Positions 38,601 through 46,707 of a DNA stretch of 64,000 bases are shown piece after piece (position 1 is the first letter of the stretch; each line of letters opens with the position of its first letter). The stretch covers positions 34,898 through 98,897 of the IMG/VR virus record IMGVR_UViG_3300042563_000635; one strand, written 5' to 3'. A program made the position numbers and the translations under genes. This DNA comes from a virus. The notes beneath the pieces were generated by a model. It saw nothing but the letters and a program-made list of their open reading frames with translations, made no database searches and was not told where the DNA came from.

Positions 38601-38978
38601 AGTGGTTTGTATGTTTACGATTTTTAGATAACCTTGAGCAGCCAAGTTGCGCTTGGGGGTATAGCTTACTAGGTTAGCAAGTTTAATAACACTATCTCTA
38701 CGTTCCGCAGTATCAATAAAATTTTCACGTGTGTTCAAGTCATTGCGGAAAGCAAGACCTTGACCCATAAATGCAATAACGTCCAATAGTGCAATGAATT
38801 CACTGGACTCTATGTAATCATTAAAGGTTTCCGGGTAGTACACACGTAGATAATCGATGAAACTTTTGCGTAAAGTTTCATAATCATAACTTCTAAAATC
38901 GGCTTCGCGGAACGTTTGATAGATCGCTTGCCAATCGTTGACCCCAAATAATGCTGATTGTCGTGAGCTTGTAGCCAT
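35613..38978 (-). CDS. 6: Baseplate wedge subunit gp6
   Basis: A 1,121-residue protein. The N-terminus ALFGVNDWQAIYQTFREADF, followed by the FRSYDYETLRKSFIDYLR and FIALLDVIAFMGQGLAFRND segments, is typical of T4-like gp6, the subunit that forms the inner iris ring of the baseplate. It is much longer than T4 gp6 (about 660 residues), with added beta-rich sequence in the middle, as also seen in related aquatic phages. It follows gene 25, which matches the 25-6 association in contractile tails, and is directly followed by the giant gene. A GATAAATA box and AAGAGA precede the start. Confidence 0.9.
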   Translation of the reverse strand: MATSSRQSALFGVNDWQAIYQTFREADFRSYDYETLRKSFIDYLRVYYPETFNDYIESSEFIALLDVIAFMGQGLAFRNDLNTRENFIDTAERRDSVIKLANLVSYTPKRNLAAQGYLKIVNIQTTQNITDLNGTNLSNLPILWNDPANPSWLEQFNTIINTALVDTQRIGRPGNTADLLGVTTSEYTMKIPNTSLPIVPFTSVVDGIAMNFELCSVTSVDENYMYEIPPAPSGRFNMLYRNDKLGYGSPNTGYFFYFKQGILQNYDFTLEQQIANQVVNIDIEGINNEDTWLYQLNTNNGTRVLWNKVENIYADAYLQTETSNRTIFSVNSRFNDQVSYVFGDGVFSQIPVGTYRAYVRAGNALTYTIDPTEMQGITVSFSYVNRTGKTEILTLGLELQLPVSNAQSREPLAQIKQRAPTRYYTQNRMVNGEDYNNFPYTLYSSIIKSKAINRSSIGVSKNLDLLDPTGKYSSLNSFATDGALWQDTTNGFESLTINTVGNIITFLTDTLNSVLSSNRVVQYYTQNFTQYTIDAASGDGTVYWNASTVDGNSLTGYFYNITDGSELPIPIGTYSTNNVKYITSGSLVKFIAPSGFYFDANNRLVSGIPGASNQTYIWTTTLAVIGDGYNNGQGNFANGTGPVTLNGYVPAGAILTTVLPAFDNSLSNEIVQECIIRMELQQNFSLVFNNSLTIAQDRWSIKQYDDANWFVNFQYINGRYIVTYRSLRYYFGSVEDTRFSFERDKLVYDPLSGKILQDFISVLATNTQPNSNNPLSKAISVNIVGQTVESDGYINDFEVEVASNDINNRGLIINPDFFQTVTGYVTGGANTGIYVFFELVEDAINLSRYQIVPTTDVVQYQTKTQIEVAKYEYPLGQLFYAFGETTFWKTVQDNTVNTPFYILEEQPQYSIKFGRQGLQFQYRHNSNNTTRIDPATTNIIDLYVVTQSYYTQYQNYIQDTSNTVPMPPKPTINELSEEYGELNNYKMLSDSMVLNSVVFKPLFGAKASPNLQATIKVIKASNTNASDSEIRSAVLTAMNAYFEINNWNFGDTFYFSELSAYLHDQVGEYISSAVLVPNDPTMKFGDLYEIKCAPYEIFVNAATANDVLVIAALTPAELQIA

Positions 38979-38996
38979 AGGTTTATCTCTTTTAAG

Positions 38997-39004
38997 TATT
39001 TATC
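38997..39004 (-). promoter_or_regulatory. Late-promoter-like box GATAAATA upstream of gene 6
   Basis: GATAAATACTT on the minus strand, 18 bases before the gene 6 start codon, close to the T4 late form TATAAATACTATT. A purine-rich ribosome site (AAAAGAGA) lies between box and ATG. It could drive gene 6 and the giant gene together. Confidence 0.55.
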
Positions 39005-39032
39005 ATACCTAAAAACCGTCTTTTATTAGGGT

Positions 39033-39482
39033 TTATTGAATTGCGGCTGAGCCGGTTGAAGAACTTAAAAAGACGTTCAACAAATTTGCTTGATTAAAAG
39101 GAGCAACGGCTACTTCTAGTTCTAACAAAATTCCGTTCTCTTGCGGATATGCTTTGACAGTGTTTACTAATAATCTAGGATCTAAGCTAGCAACACGTTT
39201 CAATTCGTTTTCTACTTTAAATTGAACATCTGCTGTATTAGGTTCAAACACAAAGCTCCATAATGTAGTTCCGTATCCTGGATTTCCAACCTTCTGTCCT
39301 TGACGGATGTTTAAAGCATTCACAAAATCTTGAATTACTAATGGTTGATCAACTAATCTAAATTTTCTACCAGTATTAATTGATTTCTGTACGGTACCGG
39401 CACCACCATCATTTCCGACAGGAGCATTAGTTGTTCTGGGTAAGTTTGCACCAACTGTGCTAAATCCAATATATTGAGGCAT
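39033..39482 (-). CDS. 25: Baseplate wedge subunit gp25 (lysozyme-like fold family)
   Basis: A 149-residue protein of the gp25 family, whose members bind gp6 and the first sheath ring to trigger contraction. LVIQDFVNALNIRQGQKVGNPGYGTTLW is family-typical: an NALN-type segment followed by a GYG(T/S)xLW-like element. The later ENELKRVASLDPRLLV also fits the conserved helix. The family name refers to fold only; no lysozyme activity is expected. Length is close to T4 gp25 (132). It lies between the gp5-like hub gene and gene 6. A CATAAATA box overlaps the end of the upstream gene. Confidence 0.88.
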   Translation of the reverse strand: MPQYIGFSTVGANLPRTTNAPVGNDGGAGTVQKSINTGRKFRLVDQPLVIQDFVNALNIRQGQKVGNPGYGTTLWSFVFEPNTADVQFKVENELKRVASLDPRLLVNTVKAYPQENGILLELEVAVAPFNQANLLNVFLSSSTGSAAIQ

Positions 39483-39487
39483 GATAT

Positions 39488-39495
39488 TATTTATG
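39488..39495 (-). promoter_or_regulatory. Late-promoter-like box CATAAATA abutting the gene 25 start
   Basis: CATAAATA on the minus strand, overlapping the stop of the gp5-like gene and ending 5 bases before the gene 25 ATG. It fits the NATAAATA pattern, but its closeness to the ATG means either a leaderless message or a chance match. Confidence 0.35.
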
Positions 39496-42400
39496 CGAGA
39501 TCGTTATCATCAATAGCTATGAGTACTGATTGATTTATTACGCTATCAATCGCTTCTAGTCTACTTTGCAAGTCTTGACTTAATGAAATCCAATTTTCTC
39601 TAGCTGAGGCTAATTGCGGATCGCCGGCGGGTAATGCATTTTCTAATGCAAAGTATTCTTCTCTCGCAGATTCAGCTTCTTCAGTTAATCCTTCAATTTC
39701 GTCAAATGCACTGTCAATTTGATCATTCTGTGCTAACATTGCATCTAACAACGCTGCCGCAGATTCATCTATATCGCCAAATTCAGGTTTAGGAATTCTA
39801 GAATCTTCTAACAATGAACTGATTTGAGCGTTAACTTCTGCAATATTATTAGTATTTAAACCTATACTTGGCATCTTAATTGCGCCTGCGCCACCAAATC
39901 CAATTGCAGACATTGCGGCGCCTAATGGGCCAGCTTCGCCTAGAGATAAGTCTCCCATCGCAAGACCTGCTAAGTTTTGACCACTTGCTTGTAAACTACT
40001 TAGTGCGTTAGTAATTTGACTTGTAGGTAAATTCAAACTAGAAGGTAATCCTGCTGCCAATCCTGCTGCACCTTGAATAGCTTTAGGAAACGCTATTTTG
40101 TTAAGAGAAGAAGTCACTGCACTAGTTATGATAGCGTTTAGCGCCGGATTTTTAGGAATACCCAATGACCCTAAAGATTTATTAACGATAGAACCTACGC
40201 TTAACTGTCCTCCTGGAAGTCCAAACAAGCCAGTACTCTTACTGTTTTTACCAAACACGCCTGCAATGCGGCCGGCGGCGTTTATTATAGAACCGTATGC
40301 TCCCAATGTTTGGTTGACGTTTTTACTTGTTGATAAAACTTGAGATGCTCTCAATATTTGACCAGTGTTGGTTATTATCTTATTAATATCTCTAGTAGTT
40401 TTGATTAGTTTCTTATTGCCAAATATAGATGCTCCGGTGCCAACTCCACCAAACACCCCTAGTAAACCGCCCAAAGCTTGTGAGGCAGTTTTTGCATTAG
40501 CTATAGTTGCAAGACCCCTGTTAACTCTAGATGATACACCTATTATAGCATTAACATCTCTTGAAGCCTTTGCTACTGATTTGTTTCCTAATGATGTTCC
40601 TATTGTACCAATACTTCCAATAACTCCAGTTAATCCTCTTAATGCTTGCGCGGGATTTTGTGCTGAATTTAATCTGCCTATAGCAGTGATACCGCCGGCT
40701 ACAGCATTTGTTACCCTTGCATTACTACCACCTAATATTTGTCCTGTAGTTCTTAGTACTCTGGCTGCTGATGTTAACGGATCGTTTAAACCTGATGAAC
40801 GTGCTACTGCAAGATCGTAATTAGAATTTGAGTTAGATTTTAAATTTACGGGGCCACGCGGTAAAGCAGTTAACGATGATGCTATTAGGCCAAATGCGGC
40901 TGCACTAGATCCTCGACTATTCAACTTAGATCCGGCTATTAATCCAACAACAGGAAGAACTGTGCTCATAATTGAGCCTAAGCCGCCAGTGCTAGATTCA
41001 GCCAATCTGGCTGCGTAGTTACCTGAGCCAATAGCATTAGTAATAGGATTCGTGACACCAGGAAGTCCTAAACTTGGTAATGATATATTCGATGCTAATG
41101 TACCTAAGTTTTTTACTGCGTTTATAGTATTAGAAACACCTGCAGTTGCGCCTGACATAATCAATCCTGCGATTGAAGTAGACGATTCTTTTCCTGTCAT
41201 TAAACCAGCGCCAGTTAATGCTGTTTGTGATTTTTGGAAGTTAGAAATCATTCCTGAAATCTGTGCACCAGGATTACCTACAAACGATGTTAGACTAGTA
41301 ATGCCACCTTCGCCAGTAAACAGATTATTAGGTAATGCTTGTGATAACGGTGATCCTGATTTAACCAATGAATCTACTAATGCAGATGATCCTGGCTTTA
41401 ATATGCCGGCTGATTCTAGTTGGGCAGGTGTTTGTGCCAATGCACCAAGTGATGCTACTGAACCTGTTGCAGTTGAAACAATGCCTGCGCCTGTAGCTAC
41501 TGCCGCTGCCGCTGCACCTGTTGCCGCATTAGTCGCAACTGCACTGACCATTGATCCGGTTGCTTGTGAATCTACTGCATCACTTATTGATGCAGTAGGT
41601 GGAACTGTTGACAACGCTGCCGGCTGAACTGGATTACCAGTAGGTGCAACGGCTGCCGCCTCATTTGCTTTTTCAACTGCCGCGCTTGGTGCAGATGGTA
41701 ATTTATCACTAGCATTTGAGCTAGTACTTACATTAACACCTTGATTAGCATTGACCCACGGTGCATGTGCAGGTGTTCTAGAAGTGATGCTCTTTAATGT
41801 ACCGGGTGACGCAATATAACCTTTTACTGATTCAAACATTGTATCAGTGTGACCAATATCTTGTAGTGGAGCTACTGACTCTGGTGCAGATCCGGAGCCT
41901 GTATTTAAGTTAACTCTACTACCGTTGATGAATAAAGTTCCAGTAGAGTTGAAACTACCTTCTCCACCAGACTGTAAGCTCATAGAGCCGCCAACCTTGT
42001 GAGTATATTTTCCTGAAGTTTCTACTTTGAAATCTGTTCCTACTTTTTGTGTAGTGCTTTTTTCAGACTGAATGTTAATGTCTTCAGCCTTAATGTTTAA
42101 TTTTTTCTTAGCATGAATGTTTATGTTAGTGTCAGCGTGAAAGTTTATATCACCTTGTGTTCTTACGTTAAAGCTATTCGTACAAAACATATCAATGGTG
42201 CCTTCTTTGCCCATTTCTACCCATGATTGTCCGTTGCTGTGTATAATGAATAATGTTTGTCCATCATCACTCATCAAAATCTGATGCCCACCTGCTGAAC
42301 GTAGTCTTACTAATTGGTCTCTTCCTATCAGATCACCGTCATCCATAACGATTGAATGTCCACCTCTACGTGAAATCACTGTCATGCCAGCAGAGTCTTT

Positions 42401-43144
42401 ACCAGACTGTGCGGCTTGTACAATGCTAGAATCAGTGTATCCACCTGAATAGATTGGTCGACCCGGTGAACTTACGCCCCATCCAACACGAGAAGGACTT
42501 TCTCGTTGAGCGCCGGTAGTAATTGTACCTCTTAATGGATCACGAACCAAACCTTGCTTGAATAAGATAGACGCTAGATAGCTATGTACTGGTTTTGGTT
42601 CATCTAAAAAGTTGCCACCGTCGGAAATAGCTTTGTTATTAATGTTGATGTTAGTTACCGGAAGTTGTGAAGCACCACCGTAGCTTTGTGCTTCACCATT
42701 ATTATTAGTGATAATATTTTCACTAGATCCGATAGCAGGAACCATGTGCAATGCTTCTGCCTTAGGAGCACAGCCTATGTAGAATCCATAGTTAGGGTCA
42801 CCGTTAATGAATATACAAATTACGCTTGTGCCTAAATCAGGTGGGCTGTTCCATACACCGTAGCTTGCAGGATTGGCTGCAAAGTCGCCGTCGCCGGTAG
42901 TTCCTGCAGTTGGTTCAACGAATCCATAAAAGGGACTCATGTACGATACTGTTACCCAGCCTGACGGATTATCAGGATCATCACTTCCTAAATCAGTTAT
43001 GTAAACTTGAATACGTCCAGTTCTAGTTGGATCAACGTTATTTTTTACGATGCCAAATACCGGTACATTTTTAACAACACCACCACCAGAATCAGGTTTA
43101 CTAGCCTTTGACGCACCAGCCGGTTTGAAAATATCTTCTGCCAT
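39491..43144 (-). CDS. 5: Baseplate hub/spike protein, gp5/gpV-like
   Basis: A 1,217-residue protein from the ATG at 43144, which overlaps the upstream stop as TAATG and has GAGGAG ahead of it. An OB-fold-type segment (FGIVKNNVDPTRTGRIQVYI, then GWVTVSYMSPFYG and PDLGTSVICIFINGDPNYGFYIG) matches gp5/VgrG/gpV spike proteins. Next come RRGGHSIVMDDGD, LRSAGGHQILMSDD and HAKKKLNIKAEDINI, typical of the beta-helical spike. The last ~700 residues are an Ala/Gly/Ser-rich tail with three or more tandem repeats of about 56 residues (SRDVNAIIGV / TRDINKIITN). T4 gp5 has a GH24 lysozyme domain; none is visible here, while a GH19-like domain occurs in the tape-measure protein. Confidence 0.82.
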   Translation of the reverse strand: MAEDIFKPAGASKASKPDSGGGVVKNVPVFGIVKNNVDPTRTGRIQVYITDLGSDDPDNPSGWVTVSYMSPFYGFVEPTAGTTGDGDFAANPASYGVWNSPPDLGTSVICIFINGDPNYGFYIGCAPKAEALHMVPAIGSSENIITNNNGEAQSYGGASQLPVTNININNKAISDGGNFLDEPKPVHSYLASILFKQGLVRDPLRGTITTGAQRESPSRVGWGVSSPGRPIYSGGYTDSSIVQAAQSGKDSAGMTVISRRGGHSIVMDDGDLIGRDQLVRLRSAGGHQILMSDDGQTLFIIHSNGQSWVEMGKEGTIDMFCTNSFNVRTQGDINFHADTNINIHAKKKLNIKAEDINIQSEKSTTQKVGTDFKVETSGKYTHKVGGSMSLQSGGEGSFNSTGTLFINGSRVNLNTGSGSAPESVAPLQDIGHTDTMFESVKGYIASPGTLKSITSRTPAHAPWVNANQGVNVSTSSNASDKLPSAPSAAVEKANEAAAVAPTGNPVQPAALSTVPPTASISDAVDSQATGSMVSAVATNAATGAAAAAVATGAGIVSTATGSVASLGALAQTPAQLESAGILKPGSSALVDSLVKSGSPLSQALPNNLFTGEGGITSLTSFVGNPGAQISGMISNFQKSQTALTGAGLMTGKESSTSIAGLIMSGATAGVSNTINAVKNLGTLASNISLPSLGLPGVTNPITNAIGSGNYAARLAESSTGGLGSIMSTVLPVVGLIAGSKLNSRGSSAAAFGLIASSLTALPRGPVNLKSNSNSNYDLAVARSSGLNDPLTSAARVLRTTGQILGGSNARVTNAVAGGITAIGRLNSAQNPAQALRGLTGVIGSIGTIGTSLGNKSVAKASRDVNAIIGVSSRVNRGLATIANAKTASQALGGLLGVFGGVGTGASIFGNKKLIKTTRDINKIITNTGQILRASQVLSTSKNVNQTLGAYGSIINAAGRIAGVFGKNSKSTGLFGLPGGQLSVGSIVNKSLGSLGIPKNPALNAIITSAVTSSLNKIAFPKAIQGAAGLAAGLPSSLNLPTSQITNALSSLQASGQNLAGLAMGDLSLGEAGPLGAAMSAIGFGGAGAIKMPSIGLNTNNIAEVNAQISSLLEDSRIPKPEFGDIDESAAALLDAMLAQNDQIDSAFDEIEGLTEEAESAREEYFALENALPAGDPQLASARENWISLSQDLQSRLEAIDSVINQSVLIAIDDNDLA

Positions 43145-45405
43145 TATGCTCCTCTGCCTCCACCTAAGTAGTCTTGTTGCCATGCAGCCTCAATGGCTGC
43201 ATCATCATTTGCTACGCCTTTAGCGGTAGTATCTTGTGTAGTTGCAGGTGTTGATGATCCCACTGATTGATTTCCACCTGTAGTACCAGTAGATGGAGGA
43301 GGATCAGCTTTGAATCCTGCAGGAGGTGGATATCTAGATGCTATATTTTCTGTTTCTCTAGAGTTATTCGCGGCCGCTTCTGCGGATGCTCTGTTTTGTT
43401 CTCGTTCTTGTAATATAGTCGTGCCTTTTACATCGGCAAAAGTGTTTATTTTACATTCTAGTTCCTGTGTAAACTTACCACTTCTGAAATGATGTGTTAT
43501 TCTAGTAACTAGATAGCTTATTGCCCCGTCTAATTTTTTAGCAATAGAAACAGGATAGTCAAAAAACAATATATCTGTGTTTATTTTCATCAATCCGGTA
43601 TCATGTTCATAATCAACTGCTTCTAGAAACTTAATTTCAATAAAAACTTGTCCGGCTTTAAAATCAATAGTGAATCCATCAGGTCCGTAAAATGATTTTG
43701 CATCATCATTTATGTTAGCTGTTTCATTAGAAAGATAATCAGGATCGCCTAAAATTTCAATTTTTGCGTTAGCCCAATCACCTGGTGTCATTAGGTCAGT
43801 GGTTACACTATTTTGTGCTTCTTTACCTACACCCAATTTACCTAATTTGTCGGCTGGTTGAACTTTACTCGTTACTAAAGGAACCTGTGCATTCCCACCG
43901 GTAGCGGTACTTGACGCATCACCGCCGCCCAATGACACATTAAAGTATGCGTTATTCATTGTTTGTTCGTATTTAATAACTTCAGAGTTTTGACCAGTCC
44001 ACCAGTATTCATATCTCTTTACCGCCCCGTAATAAGGAGTAGTCTTATCAGCATACGCAGACATTAACACTGGGATCTCATAAGTTCTAACCTGATATTC
44101 AATATCAAACACCCAATCTTTAATTATGGTATCAAATTTAGTTCCTGAAATTACTGGTGCTATGTTGAACCACTTTAATCTTTTATTACTGTCAATTTTT
44201 TCTGCTGACTGACTATTTGTTTCTGCATTGGGTTGTTCGGCAGTGGTGTATACTGATTTTAAACCATTGACCAAATACTCACTTTGTGTTATCACACTAG
44301 TGATAGCCTGTAAAATTGGGGTGTCTCGGTTAAATGCAACTGTTCTTTCATTGCTATTGGGTTGTGCTTTTATTGACAAACTATCATTAACAGTTTTCTT
44401 GTCAGTTGGGTTAGCCATTGGCCATTTTATTTTACTTGTATCAGCTAAACTAACGATAGAAGATTGTGCAATACTATCTGCATCATCTATGAATCGTATA
44501 CTGTAAGTGTTACCAAATTCTCGTTTTTTAGCTTTTACATCGTCTTCTTGATCCTTTGTCATCTTTCCCATCAACTGGTTAAGAATCTGCTGTACATTAT
44601 TTCCCACTAATTGAGTAGCACCTTTATCAATAACACCTCTTTTTTGACCTAATGCACTAGCTATTGGAAGAGATGCTGCCTTGATATTGTATGTTGTTGT
44701 TTTACCATCAATCTTGAATCCAATTTCAGTAATGTTAATGTCGTAAAATCGTTGAAAAGTAGGATCTGTCTCATTGACTAGATTTGATTTAGTTATTAGT
44801 TGGCCAGCAGCATCATATCCTAGAAACTTTAATCCTAATATGAAAAATTGTCGGCTCGCATTAGTGCTATTTTTATAATTGATAGTTGTCGAATATCTTT
44901 CCAACGCTTCTTTAGCTCTTTTTAAGTTAGTGATAAACGACAGACCATATGCTTCTGTGATAGTAAAGTCAAAACCTACATTAGTTGTAGGTGATGCTGT
45001 ACTATTACCAGTAACGGCTGACACGATTTTTAAGTTATCAATATAATAGTCATACTCAAACCCCGGTGCTCTAGTTGCAGGATTATTGATACCCCCACTC
45101 TGGGCTATCAAATATGCACCGGATTCATTTCCATCGGATTCTCTAGCGCCATTAACCATGAATATGTCTTTTCTGCCCGAACGATTAAACTCGTCTAGTG
45201 CGTCAGGTGTAATCATATACAATGATAGCTGGTAAGTATAACTTGAGTACGTGCTCAATGGATTAAATCTGCGAGAACCTACGCCTGAATTTTCAGATAC
45301 GCCAGGAGATCCGGCTTGAGTTGTGCCTGATCCTGGGGTTTCATCCGGAGGAGGATCATTGTAATCGCCAATTACATTACCTAGTTCATCATAAACTACT
45401 GCCAT
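43144..45405 (-). CDS. Putative baseplate hub protein (gp27-like position)
   Basis: A 753-residue protein without a short diagnostic motif. The N-terminal 45 residues and C-terminal 90 residues are Pro/Gly/Ser/Thr-rich and probably flexible. The core is mixed alpha/beta, with YTYQLSLYMITPDAL near the start and a late segment on membrane-free beta structure (ITHHFRSGKFTQELECKI) resembling hub proteins of contractile tails. Its place directly before the gp5-like spike gene, with coupled start (TAATG), is that of the hub protein gp27 that holds the spike. The homology is not proven, and another baseplate protein remains possible. Confidence 0.6.
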   Translation of the reverse strand: MAVVYDELGNVIGDYNDPPPDETPGSGTTQAGSPGVSENSGVGSRRFNPLSTYSSYTYQLSLYMITPDALDEFNRSGRKDIFMVNGARESDGNESGAYLIAQSGGINNPATRAPGFEYDYYIDNLKIVSAVTGNSTASPTTNVGFDFTITEAYGLSFITNLKRAKEALERYSTTINYKNSTNASRQFFILGLKFLGYDAAGQLITKSNLVNETDPTFQRFYDINITEIGFKIDGKTTTYNIKAASLPIASALGQKRGVIDKGATQLVGNNVQQILNQLMGKMTKDQEDDVKAKKREFGNTYSIRFIDDADSIAQSSIVSLADTSKIKWPMANPTDKKTVNDSLSIKAQPNSNERTVAFNRDTPILQAITSVITQSEYLVNGLKSVYTTAEQPNAETNSQSAEKIDSNKRLKWFNIAPVISGTKFDTIIKDWVFDIEYQVRTYEIPVLMSAYADKTTPYYGAVKRYEYWWTGQNSEVIKYEQTMNNAYFNVSLGGGDASSTATGGNAQVPLVTSKVQPADKLGKLGVGKEAQNSVTTDLMTPGDWANAKIEILGDPDYLSNETANINDDAKSFYGPDGFTIDFKAGQVFIEIKFLEAVDYEHDTGLMKINTDILFFDYPVSIAKKLDGAISYLVTRITHHFRSGKFTQELECKINTFADVKGTTILQEREQNRASAEAAANNSRETENIASRYPPPAGFKADPPPSTGTTGGNQSVGSSTPATTQDTTAKGVANDDAAIEAAWQQDYLGGGRGA

Positions 45406-45407
45406 TA

Positions 45408-45722
45408 TTATATACCCAATGCTCTTTTAAGTGTGTCCATTTTAGGAAGATAAATCTCAGTACCAGTTATGAAATCAAAGTAAGGATCCTTCAATCTATT
45501 TGGGTTTCGCTGTGCAAAGACCCACCATAGTCTAGAATCGCTGTAAAGATCGTATGCTAAGATATCAGGTCTAAACTCGTACACCGGTGTTATAGCCCAA
45601 TATACATCGGAACCCAATGCAGGAATAGGCTTGTTAATCATAACATCTAAGAATTTCTTATTTACTACATCCGTATTTGAATACGGACTTGTTGCTGGAT
45701 ACACATTGTTAATTGATGCCAT
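45408..45722 (-). CDS. 53: Baseplate wedge protein gp53-like
   Basis: A 104-residue protein. YEFRPDILAYDLYSDSRLWW followed by VFAQRNPN parallels the T4 gp53 stretch RPEELANAIYGNPQLYWVLL, the most conserved part of that family. The C-terminus FDFITGTEIYLPKMDTLK reads like a LysM-type repeat, which is common in short baseplate proteins of this kind. T4 gp53 (196 residues) ties adjacent wedges together; this version is shorter. The start overlaps the upstream stop as TAATG, and the gene is followed 2 bases later by the hub-like gene. Confidence 0.8.
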   Translation of the reverse strand: MASINNVYPATSPYSNTDVVNKKFLDVMINKPIPALGSDVYWAITPVYEFRPDILAYDLYSDSRLWWVFAQRNPNRLKDPYFDFITGTEIYLPKMDTLKRALGI

Positions 45723-46582
45723 TACCAGATACCTCCACCTTGCTCTTTTCGTTGCGACCCCTTCAATAACTCACCTGAAGCATAATCACGCAAGCTGAAG
45801 TTTTGACTTATATCTCGTCTACTTACTATTGGTATAGCATTGATCTGAATTTGTAATCTTGTAGGAACATATGTGGGTTCGACTGTACCAGGAGCATATC
45901 CGTTACCCTTCAATAAAGACCATTGAGGTGGCATGGGCAATCCGCCTTGACTAATACCTGAACTTGCAGTTCTTAAATTTGTAGCATTGTCCGAAAATCT
46001 AGCATTTGCCGCAGAATCGTTGAAATTGGAAGTTACGCTTGCTCTAATATAATCTACATCATTTGGTAAACTATAGTTAAAACCAGTAATAGCAATAGGG
46101 TGTCTATTGAATTGAAATTCCCCCAAACCGTAAATATAACACAACGGGGGCGGTGTTCCATTGACTGGATCTTGGTCATTTCCGTAAAACATTTTTGTCA
46201 TCGACTTGAAAAAGTGTATGACTGCCAACATATAATTAGCTTCATAAGTGTCTTGTGCAGTAAAGTCGCCGGTTATTGATATCGAATCTACACTACTGTT
46301 TTTATATTGAAATATTTTGTAATTACTATGTGCCACTTCACTTGTGTCATATGTTGCCGCATACTGTACTGAAATTTGAGGGGTGTAGGGAAATATTACC
46401 CCGTCGGTCTGTGCCAACGGTGCCATAATACCCGGATTTTCCGATTTGTACATATACCCGGAACTGCCCGGGGCAAGACTCAAGCACACTCTCCAATCGC
46501 TCAATGCCGCGTAATTGTACTGGTCCTGTGCCGTTGCTTGCTGTCTTGTTTGACTTATTGCTCCTTGAAGTCCTCGTGCCAT
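45722..46582 (-). CDS. Baseplate/tail-tube-associated structural protein
   Basis: A 286-residue protein from the ATG at 46582, preceded by AAGGACA; an upstream ATG would add 15 residues that overlap the promoter region. Conserved-looking blocks are FPYTPQISVQYAATYD, HSNYKIFQYKNSSVDSISI, TYEANYMLAVIHFFKS and YGLGEFQFNRHPIAITGF. I recall this type as a virion structural protein in T4-like aquatic phages, sometimes compared with the tail-tube cap gp48. It is the first gene of the minus-strand baseplate operon, and a near-perfect late-promoter box lies upstream. Confidence 0.62.
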   Translation of the reverse strand: MARGLQGAISQTRQQATAQDQYNYAALSDWRVCLSLAPGSSGYMYKSENPGIMAPLAQTDGVIFPYTPQISVQYAATYDTSEVAHSNYKIFQYKNSSVDSISITGDFTAQDTYEANYMLAVIHFFKSMTKMFYGNDQDPVNGTPPPLCYIYGLGEFQFNRHPIAITGFNYSLPNDVDYIRASVTSNFNDSAANARFSDNATNLRTASSGISQGGLPMPPQWSLLKGNGYAPGTVEPTYVPTRLQIQINAIPIVSRRDISQNFSLRDYASGELLKGSQRKEQGGGIW

Positions 46583-46601
46583 AATAGTTGTGTCCTTATA
46601 G

Positions 46602-46620
46602 ATATTTATCTGATAAATAT
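46602..46620. promoter_or_regulatory. Divergent pair of GATAAATA late-promoter boxes in a palindrome
   Basis: ATATTTATCTGATAAATAT is a 19-base palindrome with a single central T. Each arm contains GATAAATA: minus strand 46610-46603, 20 bases before the tube/baseplate-like gene, and plus strand 46612-46619, 88 bases before gene 55. It would allow late transcription in both directions from one site. Confidence 0.55.
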
Positions 46621-46653
46621 AATGCATTTTTTACCTTTTCCTTTATCTTTCTA

Positions 46654-46682
46654 TTGCTTTTTTGCAAAGAAAGTGTTACACT
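46654..46682 (+). promoter_or_regulatory. Possible sigma70-type promoter of gene 55
   Basis: TTGCTT (46654-46659), a 17-base spacer, then TACACT (46677-46682), 25 bases before the gene 55 ATG. Spacing is ideal and both boxes are acceptable matches. A host-type promoter is expected for a late sigma factor that must be made before late transcription. The match is by eye only. Confidence 0.4.
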
Positions 46683-46707
46683 TATCTCAACAAAACTACG
46701 GAGCCAT

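Noticed and set aside
43145-43183. 13-residue extension of the gp5-like protein
   Set aside because: It overlaps the end of the hub-like gene, and the ATG at 43144 has a good ribosome site and the usual TAATG overlap.
46588-46707. N-terminal 40-residue extension of gp55
   Set aside because: The extension covers the promoter region, is hydrophobic and unlike the family; the ATG at 46708 has CGGAG and gives the conserved N-terminus.
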